The notes below the pieces were generated by a model. The model ran no database searches, was not told the origin of the DNA, and saw only the letters and a program-made list of their open reading frames with translations. The position numbers and the translations under genes were made by a program. Positions 16,252 through 25,900 of a stretch of 64,000 nucleotides of DNA are shown one piece after another (position 1 is the stretch's first letter; each line of letters begins with the position of its first letter). This DNA comes from Anaerolineae bacterium. Lineage in GTDB: Bacteria; Chloroflexota; Anaerolineae; Promineifilales; Promineifilaceae. The DNA lies in NCBI GenBank assembly GCA_023382655.1, contig JAHDWK010000024.1:39157-103156 (forward strand), in the 5' to 3' direction.

Positions 16252-16918
16252 ATGAACCTCAATCACCTCAACTACCCCACCCCCTTTCTGCTGGTAGACC
16301 TGGATAAAGTCCGGCAGAAATACCGTTTGCTGCGGGCGGCATTGCCCGACGCCGACATCTTCTACGCCATAAAGCCCAACCCCGAATCGCGCATCATCGC
16401 CGCTTTGCTGGACGAGGGCTGCGGCGTGGAAGTGGCTTCCCAGGCGGAGATGTGCCAGGTGTTGTCATTGGGCGTACGGCCGTCACACATCATCACCTCC
16501 AATCCCGTTAAAGCGCCGTCATTCTTGCATGCCCTGCACACACACGGTGTCCACCGCATGGCCTTCGATTCCCCCGTTGAAGTAGACAAAATCGCCCAAC
16601 ACGCCCCCGGCAGCCACGTCTATCTGCGCCTGAAAACGGACAACACCGGCTCTGAGTGGCCCCTTTCCGACAAATTTGGCGTAGATGCCGCCGAAGCGCC
16701 TGACCTGCTGCGGTATGCTGCCGCCAGAGGGCTGCATCCCTTTGGCCTCACCTTTCACTGCCCACCCCATCCCCGACCTGCAAGTAGGCGAGCGGCTCTA
16801 CGTGCGCAACGCCGGCGCGTACACCACCGCCATCGCCGGGCACTTCAACGGCTTCCCGCCACCAGCCGTGATCTATACCGATGATTTACCGTTAGTTACC
16901 AATTGTCTGGAGGATTAA
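16252..16918 (+). pseudogene. PLP-dependent ornithine/diaminopimelate-type decarboxylase, internally deleted
   Basis: The first ~170 residues are a good fold-type III decarboxylase N-terminus: LVDLDKVRQKYRLL, the PLP-lysine motif FYAIKPN, GCGVEVASQAEM and a barrel running to HPFGLTFHC. The reading frame then breaks near 16770, and a +1-shifted frame resumes with the typical C-terminal end LQVGERLYVRNAGAYTTAIAG and FNGFPPP, stopping at 16918. About 150 residues, including the usual CDSxD and substrate region, are missing. One deletion with frameshift explains this, so the gene should be inactive. The last codons carry the GGAGG that serves the giant gene four bases later. Confidence 0.85.
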
Positions 16919-16921
16919 GTA

Positions 16922-19900
16922 ATGAAAACCCCAAAATGGCTGCACGCATTTATCTCCCTTATCGTGAGCATATCCCTACTGCTCCAATTTATCGTTCCCA
17001 TCATTCCCCCCCTTCACGCCGCTCAAATTAAGGACACAACCCGAAGCCGCTTAAGGTTCGCCGTCACACCCCCGCACACCTCCGCCTCCCTGCTCCTCGG
17101 CCCCTCGGCTCCCATCTCCGTCAGCCGCGTCCAATCTAGTTACCATTCTGGCGACGAGATCACCATCACCTACATCGTCCATAATAACCTGCCGCCTACC
17201 GGGCAACCAAATGTTGCCCCCGGCGCCACCTACACCGATACCATAGACGCCCTGGCTGCCTTTGAGCCGGCCACAGACGCCAACACCCTGCACGAAGTTT
17301 CTCTGGCAACCACACTTACGGCCGCCGCCACCTATATAGATAGTTCCCTGCCGCCTGTGCAAAGTGGTAATACCTACACTTGGGAACTGGGCGATGTGCT
17401 GCCTTACGGCCGTACCACCCTCACCCTCACTGTGCAAACAGCCAACACCGCCCCTGACTTCACCAACCTGGACACTGGTGCAACCGCTACCGCCGATTTG
17501 TGGGATAGTAGCGTGAATGATTCGGCGCGCCCGGCCGTTCTTACGCCTGATAGTGTCAGCGCCTCTTACACCGAAGGCACGGTTGACGCAGACCCGCTTG
17601 ATAAGGATATGTTGGCGATCACGGCCGTTTCCACCCAGGACCCCATCGCCGCCTTTGAAACGGTGCGCGGCTTCACCCACGACCCCTATGAAGGCTCATT
17701 GCGCGGTACGCGGGGTACCCTCTGGGGTGAGGCGGGCAACAGCACAGACAAATCCAGCCTGCTCATCGCCATGCTGCGCAGCGCGGGCATCCCGGCTCGC
17801 TATCGTCACGGCTCGCTGGACACAGCCGAAGCCCAAACCATCCTCGCCTCTATGTTTCCCGCTGCCCAGGGCGTGGCCGGTTATGTGCCCGATGATGTGG
17901 TCACGGCCGATCCCGTCAACGACCCCGCCCTCATCACCCTCATTCAGGATCATTGGTGGGTAGAAGCGTATCTGCCCGGTAGTGGCTGGACGAACCTCGA
18001 CCCCTCCTTTCCCGACGCCGAACCGGGCGACATTTTTGCCACGCCTGGCAGCAATGACCGCATTGCCGAATTGCCAGATAGTCTGCGTCACAAAGTCACC
18101 CTTAGCCTGGAGGTGGAGCAATACAACACCTTCCCCGTCGGCGGCACGAATCTAACCACCTTCCGGCCGCTCACTGCCACCTACGCCACCGCTCAGATTG
18201 CCGCCAGATCGGTCAGCATCGGCCACTTCGTCACTACGGAAACGGACGGTGGCGTTTACAGCACTGTGCAGCACACCTACACCCCCTACTTTGCCGTTGA
18301 TGGCGACGATTTCCTGACGGCCGGAGACGAATTCCAGGATTTGCTCACCAATTTCCCCCTGGCGACTGTGTTTACAACGGCCGAATGGATCACTGTGGAA
18401 ACGGAAGATGTAGATGGTCAGACGACAACCTTCACCCGTGAAGTTAAAGACCTGATTGGGCTTGATTTGCGGCTCAACGGCGGCAATCTGAACATCGAAT
18501 TACCGGCCGACAATGCCGCCTTTACCAGCTTTGACGACGCCTTTGCCCTCTGGTTTCTGCCCAACCAGCTTGCCAACCCTGAATACGCCGCCCGCAGCCG
18601 CGCCACTAATTTCTATGACGTTTTGGACAGTGCAGTCACGGCCGTCAACCTGCCTGACCCCATTGAAACCCCGGAAGAAACCGCAGCCATGAACGAGGCC
18701 AAAGTCGAATACTTCCTGGCGCGTAATGAGCAATATGCGTTGGGTGGGCTGGCTTTTGTCGAATTGGCTGACCCGACCACGCAAGACATTGAACAATATC
18801 TACGGGTTAAACTGTTCTACGACCAGCCGCGCATCATCATCGCCAGCAGCGCGGTGCAGCCGGACGACACCATCCAAAAAACGATGGATTTACGTTCTAC
18901 AGAGGCGGAGGCGATTGTTTATCCCGACCAATCCGTTGACGCCCTCGACTCCGCTCAATGGCTGAAAGCAACTGCCGAATCCTATTTTGAAGGCAACGTC
19001 ATTGAGCAATTAAGCGGCGAACTGCCCCTCACCACCGCCCGCCTCTTTGATGAAATGCAGGCGCAAGGGATTCAGCCCGTCCTCATCACCCCGGCCGACA
19101 TGGATTTGTTAGCCGTTTATTTGCCCGATTCGGCCGCTTATGCCCACGCCGTTGCCGCATTGTTGGAAGGGAAAAATGTTTTGATTCCCCAATCACCGGT
19201 GCTGGTGGATAGTGAACCACTGCTTGGTTGGTGGGAAATCGATCCGCAAACGGGAGTGGTAACGGGTGTGTTGCAAAACGGGCTGCACGGCGCATTTATC
19301 GAATATGCCATGCTGGTGGAAATCTTCGGCTTTGCCGTGACGTTGAATGAAGCGGCCGGATATCAAAAGGTAGTAGCCGACATGTGGAGTTGCATCGCCC
19401 GCAACGTGGTTCCGGCCTTACAAGGCAACCCTATACCAACTGAAGATTGTGTCCCCACCTGGTTTAGCCCCACGCCGCCCTGGGTACCGCCGCTCACCTG
19501 GTTTCCGCCAAATCGCACCTCCGCAGTGGCTGGTGTTCAGACCGAGCCACCACAGAGGCAGATGGGCGGTGATACCTCTTGGCGTTATTTGCCTGCCCAC
19601 CAATGCCCCATCGCCAACTGCGGCCTGGAACAGTTCGCGCTGCCTTATACTGACCAGGCAGCCATCCCCTTACCGGAGATGATGTTTGGCTACAATGACA
19701 GCTTTGGCGGCGCAATTCAGGCTGGCCGTGTCCTGACCGTTACGGACAATGGCGGCAGCGGCGGCCCGACCCTCACCCTGGGAAGCAACCCGACTTCTGG
19801 CACGGTGCTGCCGGGGCGGGAGTATTGGTTTGATGTCACGGCCGTCGCCAATTTCGATGGTCTGGTCAACGTCTGGGCTTATGTGCCCGATGGCTGGCAG

Positions 19901-22900
19901 GTACGTTTTGACGATAATTTGCAGGCGAACGTCGTCGCCAAACCGGGCACGTTGCCCGGCACTTACACCGTGCAAATTGTCGGTCAACCGCAGGATTACC
20001 CGGATGTGCTGGTGATGGCCGAACACACCATCACCATCCCTGACGACGATTCACTCCTGCTCGGTTGGGAAGCTGAACCCAATATCACCGTGCCCATCGG
20101 TGACGCCACGCTGGACGATGTGTCCAATCAAACCAACGACGCCGAAGCCGAAATCCCCAATTCTGCCTTCCGCCTGGGTGTGGTCAACTTCTCCGGGCAA
20201 AGCAAAACCCTGGATGTGACGGTAACGGGCGCACCTGCGGGATGGGTGGTGCTGGACGGCCGTCAACAGACATCCACCAGTTTTGAACTCGGCCCCAACG
20301 AACGCAGCCAGCCTGGCCTGTACGTCGTTCCGCCCACGCTGCCCGCCCCCGGTACCGCTTTCGACATGATTGTCGAAGTCAGTGATGGCGTACAGTCCGA
20401 ATCCGTCTCCATCCCCTGGGCCATGCCCGGCCAGGCACACAACTACCTGCAACTCTCGCCGGAAACGCTTTATCTCAGCCCCGGCCAGAGCGCGGATTTC
20501 ACTCTGGCAATGAGCAACGTCGGTAACGCCTCTGGCAACTTCCCCATTACCGCCGATACACCACTAACCGATAGCTCCATCTCCAATCTCCAATCTCCAA
20601 TCTCTCTATCTCCCGGCGCATCCCACATCCAAACGCCAACACTTTCGATTGACGCTGATGCCCCACACGGCCGTTACCCCCTCACCTTTTCCAGCCCTGC
20701 GCCAGCCAGCTACAGCCAGTACGCCCTGGGCGAAATCTTCGTGCTGACGCCAAACGCGGGCGCGATTGCCGAAGCCGCCACCTGCGACCTGGGCGAAACC
20801 GCGCTGCCTGCTGCTCTACAAAGCCTGGCCCTGGCTGCCGACGAATTGGAGGTAAGCTGCGAGGCCGGTAGCTGCTCCGTCTACGCTAAAGACCAGACGA
20901 TAGCCGCTTTGGGCAGCGTGGCCCATTACGCCGAAGTCGCCTCGCCGCTCATCACCGTCGTACCTGACCTGGAAGCGATTGGCGCCGATTTGACCGCTCA
21001 CACCGACCCGGCCGACGTGCTGGCTGATCTGGATAATCTGGCGGCCGTTGCCAACCAGCTTGGCCTGGAACTGTGTGCTATTGAAGCGCACCTGCCGGAC
21101 GCTCGCTTTAGCCCTTACCTGGATGCGGTCTTGTTGGGTGATACGGCCACGTTGACCCTCACTGTGCAAAACCTGGGCAACCTGGCCACCACCTACGCCG
21201 TCACCGTCACCACCCCCACCGGCGATCAGACCTTCAGCCCCAGCCTCGATCCCGGCGACACGGCCGTCTTGCCCATCAACACCAGCCCCGCCGCCTTAGG
21301 TAGTTATGATCTCATCGCCAACGTCGTAGCCGAGGATTCCATCCTCGCCACCGACACGGCCGTTGCCCGCCTCAATGTGGTAGACAAATTCGTGCAGGTC
21401 ACGGCCGTGGCCGCCAATCCCCCCTTCGTGGAAACCGGCACCAGCAGCACCGACCTCAGCGTCACCGTCGCCAACGTCGCCGGTATCCGCCAGGACCTCA
21501 CCGCCCACACCCAAATCCTGGCCCCTGGCGGCAGCATACAATGGAGCGATGACATTCCCGTGACCCTGCTCATCGGCAACCCCCGCGCCTACGACCTGGC
21601 TACCGTCAACACCTCCGGCTGGGCGGCCGGCGTCTACACTCTCACCGTTGATCTCGCCGTAGCCGATGGCTCCGGCGTCGGCTACCTCGGCGTCGGGCAA
21701 GGTTTAGGCGTTTCCCACAGCGTCAGCCCCCTCATCGTGCCCATCGGTGACATTACCGTCACCACCACCATCACCACCGAACTCCTCGGCGAAACTATCT
21801 TGCCCCCCACCAGTACGCAGACGCTCTATGATTGGCCGGAACGGCCGGTAATCGGTAATCGGTTAACGGTAATCGGTGAAGAGGAACCGGTCAGTGGCGA
21901 GCAATCACTTTTGGGCAGGCAATTTGCCTTTGGCGTCATTGACAATACCGAACCAATCCCGGATAGCCGATTACCGATAACCGACAACCAGGACAACATC
22001 CAACCGATCGCCGATCACCGATCACCGATCACCGTTAACCACTCCCCCCAAACCACCTGGGCCATCACCCGCACAGAGAACAGCGATGCGGCCGTGACCT
22101 ACACCGGCTCCTGGACGGCCGTTACCAACTCCACCGCCGACTTTGCCAGCAACGGTGATTACCACTATTCCCAGACCACCGGTGACTTTGCCAGCTTCAA
22201 CTTCAGCGGCACATGGATTGGTGTCGGTTTTGCTTCCAGCACCGCCAGCGGCTACGCCGAAGTTTTTGTAGATGGGGCCAGCCAGGGGTTGGTAGATCTG
22301 TACAGCCGCAGCACCGATGTGAAACGGGTGACCATAGATGGCCTGTCTGACACCAGCCATGTCATCACCGTCACCGTCACCGGCATCCAAAACCCCTTCA
22401 GCTCCAACGACCGGGTCAACATAGATTACTTTGACACCTGGGACGGCACCACCATGCCCGACGGTGCGTATGAACAAGATCATGTGCGCGTCTGGCTCAG
22501 TGACGGTTGGGCGAACCAGAACGACGCCAACGCCAGCGGTGGCAGTTATTATCGCAGTGGTCATACTGCCTGGTTCCCCTTCACCAGCGACGGCGTCTCT
22601 GACTCCATCACCTTCCAGGCCATGACCTACGGCAATTCCGAAAAAGTTGCCATCTACCTGGATGACACATTCCAGCGTTACCTGAATTTGCAAGACTTCA
22701 CCGTGCATACTGAAACGCTCACCTTTGATGGGCTGCCCGCCGGGCCGCATGTCCTTACCGTGCGCGCCTACCGAGGGCAGGCGACCATAGATCTGTTCAC
22801 CGTGCCCGCCACCGAACCGGCCACCCCGCCGCCCACCATCGGCAGCTTCCACCGCCACGAAGAAAACGATCTGTCCATCCTTTATAATGGCTTCTCGTTC

Positions 22901-25900
22901 CCGCAAACGGATACAACATGGAGCAGTGACCTCAATGATGTTGTCAGCGATCATTACATGGTTGATTCGGGCACAGCCGGGGATACCATCAGTTTCACCT
23001 TCAGCGGCGTCAGTGTCGGCGTTGGCTTTTACGCCTCGACGCAAAGCGGCTACGCTGAAATCTTGATAGACGGCGTCAGCCAGGGCATTGTAGATACCTA
23101 CCGCCGCGAGCCGACTATCTTGCCCGTCTATTTCCACAACCTGCCCAACACCAGCCACACGCTGACCATCAACGTGCTGGGGCAGAAAAATCCCTTTGCC
23201 AGCAACGATGTTGTTCACCTGGATTACATTGATGTGTGGGACGGGACGTCGTTGCCGGATGGTACATTTGAAGAAGTAGATGCGCGTCTCCATCGCAGTT
23301 ATCGTTGGTCATTGGAAAACAATACCCAGGCCAGCGGCGGCCAATTCCTGGAAGACGCCATCACCGGCTACGCCAACGCCTGGTTCCCCTTCACCGGCGA
23401 CTCCGTCACCTTCCGCACCATCGCCAACAATCAGGGCAGCCAGTGGACAAAGGTGAGCTTAGATGGTCAACCCTTGGCGGAGATCAACCTGTACAACAAC
23501 ACGGCCGTCAGCCGCACCTACTCCTTCAACAACCTTGGCCCCGGCCTGCACGTCCTGCAACTGGAACGGTATCATGGCGAACTGATGATAGATGCCTTCA
23601 CCACGCCCGGCAACCCTCCCTTCTACCAGACCCCCGTCTACACCGGCGTTGTCCGCTACGAAGAAGACGACCCCATGCTAGTGTACAACGGCACGGCCGC
23701 TTACAACCAACGGCCGCAAACGTGGGATGAGGAATATCAATGGGATTCTAGCAGTGGCTATTCCGTCCTTTCTACCACCGCCAATGATACCGTGAGTCTG
23801 ACGTTCGACGGCCGTTGGGCCAGCGTCGGCTTCTTCACCAACCAATATGGCGGCCAGGCCGAAATCTTCGTAGACGGCGTCAGCTACGGCACCGTCGGCA
23901 CCTACAGTGCTGCCGCCGACGTGAAAAGCTTCCCTGTCACCGGCCTGCTCACCGGCACGCATACCATTAGCGTTACCGTGTTGGGTATCCCCGACCCGCC
24001 CAGTACCCAAAGCCGCATCTATCTCGACTACATTGACGTGTGGGACGGCCAACCCATGCCCGACGAGATAAGCAATGCCAGCCAGGTGGAGATGAACGGC
24101 CGTATTCACATCAGCGACCTGCTCAACACCGTCAGCCACCCCAACGGCATCAACAGCGACTACGTCGTCAACGGCGCTGGCAACTATCCCGGCAACGTCT
24201 GGTATGCCTTCACTGGCGACAGTCTCACCTTCTACGGCTTTAGCGCCAGCTTTGGCACAAATCTGGTAGACCTCTACGTTGACGGCCAATTTGTGCAAGC
24301 CATTGACCAGTTCTACCCCTTCTCCCAGCAGCCCATCGCCCACCACTTCAGAGGCTTTGGCGAAGGGGCGCATGTTGCCCACATCAGCAACAACATCGGC
24401 ATCCGCGTAGACGCCTTCGCCAGTAACCAGCCGCCCATCGCCTACCAGCCCCTCGCCGAATGGTGGGAGAGTGACCGCACAGGCGGCGCGTCCTGGTGGG
24501 GCGGCGTCCATTCCTCCCTGGCAACCGGCGACGTGGACGGTGACGGCAGCGTAGAAATTGCCCTCACCGCCAGCCACCTGGGGCCAAACGGCGAACTGTT
24601 CCTGCTGCGCGGCGATGGGCAAGACGCGGGCAACGGCGACCCCATCATCTGGAGCGTGGCCTACAACATCTTCAACGGCTTTGAACATGTCGGCGGCGTA
24701 GCTCTGGCCGACCTGGACGGGCAGCCTGGCGCGGAAATCGTCACCGCCAACACATTAGGTGTCTATGCCTACCACCACGACGGTACACCCTACTGGTCAA
24801 CCAACGCCGTCGCCTCCAACCGCTTCTACGGCACACCGAGCGTGGGTAATCTGGACTTAGACACCGAACCGGAGATTGTCATCAACCTCAATACCAATCT
24901 GGTGGTGTTTGAACCGGACGGTGCCATTGCCTGGCAAACGGCCGACACCGACAGTTGGGGCATCCCCGTGTTGGCCGACCTGACCGGCGACGGCTTGCTG
25001 GACATCCTGGTACACGATTATGACGATACGCTCTACCTGTATGATTACAACCTGGGCAATCCACAGTTGGTGTGGACGGCCGTGTTCACCAACCCCCTCC
25101 ACGCTTATGGCGCACCCGCTGTCGCTGACCTGGACGGCGACGGCCTGCCCGAAGCGGTGATGGCCTCTGAAACGCTGCTCTTTGCCTTCAACGGCGCAGA
25201 CGGTTCCGTGCAATGGACGGCCCCGCTCGACCCTGGCCGCACGGGTGGCGTGAACATCGCCGACATTGACGGCGATGGCGCAGTGGAGATCATCGCCTCC
25301 TCCCTCTTTAACGGTGGCACACTCTATGCCTTTGAAGCCGACGGCACACTCATCTGGACGGCGCTCGCCCCGGACTCCTCTCCGCTCAACACCTCGGCCG
25401 CCGACCTGGACGGAGATGGTGCGTTTGAAATCTTGTGGAATGGGGATGGGCAGGGCTTCACCATTTACGACGGCCGTACCGGAGCCATCCTCTTCAACGA
25501 ACCGCTGGCCTACTCCGCCACCGGCACCGACATCCCCGTCGCTGCTGATGTGGACGGCGATGGTTATGCCGAAGTTATCGTGCCTGCCTTTGGCGGTATC
25601 CGCGTCTTTGGTTTTGACGGTGTGTGGGGGCCGGCACGGCCGTTGTGGAATCAACTCAACTACCACATCACCAACATCGAAGATGACCTGACCGCACCCT
25701 TCAGCGAAGTGAACAGTTGGGACACCCACAACACCTATCGCGCTCAGACCGAACTGGTACACCCACTGCCCAACTACAGCGTCAACCTGACGCACACGGC
25801 CGCCATTACCGGTGTTACCGTGCTGCCGGGCAGCTTCAACGTGCCGCCTACCTCATCGGCTGACCCGGTATATGGCTGGGAGTACAGTCAGAACTGGACG

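Noticed and set aside
22022..23293. 423-codon minus-strand frame inside the giant gene
   Set aside because: It mirrors repeated modules of the plus-strand gene; no ribosome site and no recognisable domain. The similar long minus frames at 23678-24688 and 24857-25795 are rejected for the same reason.
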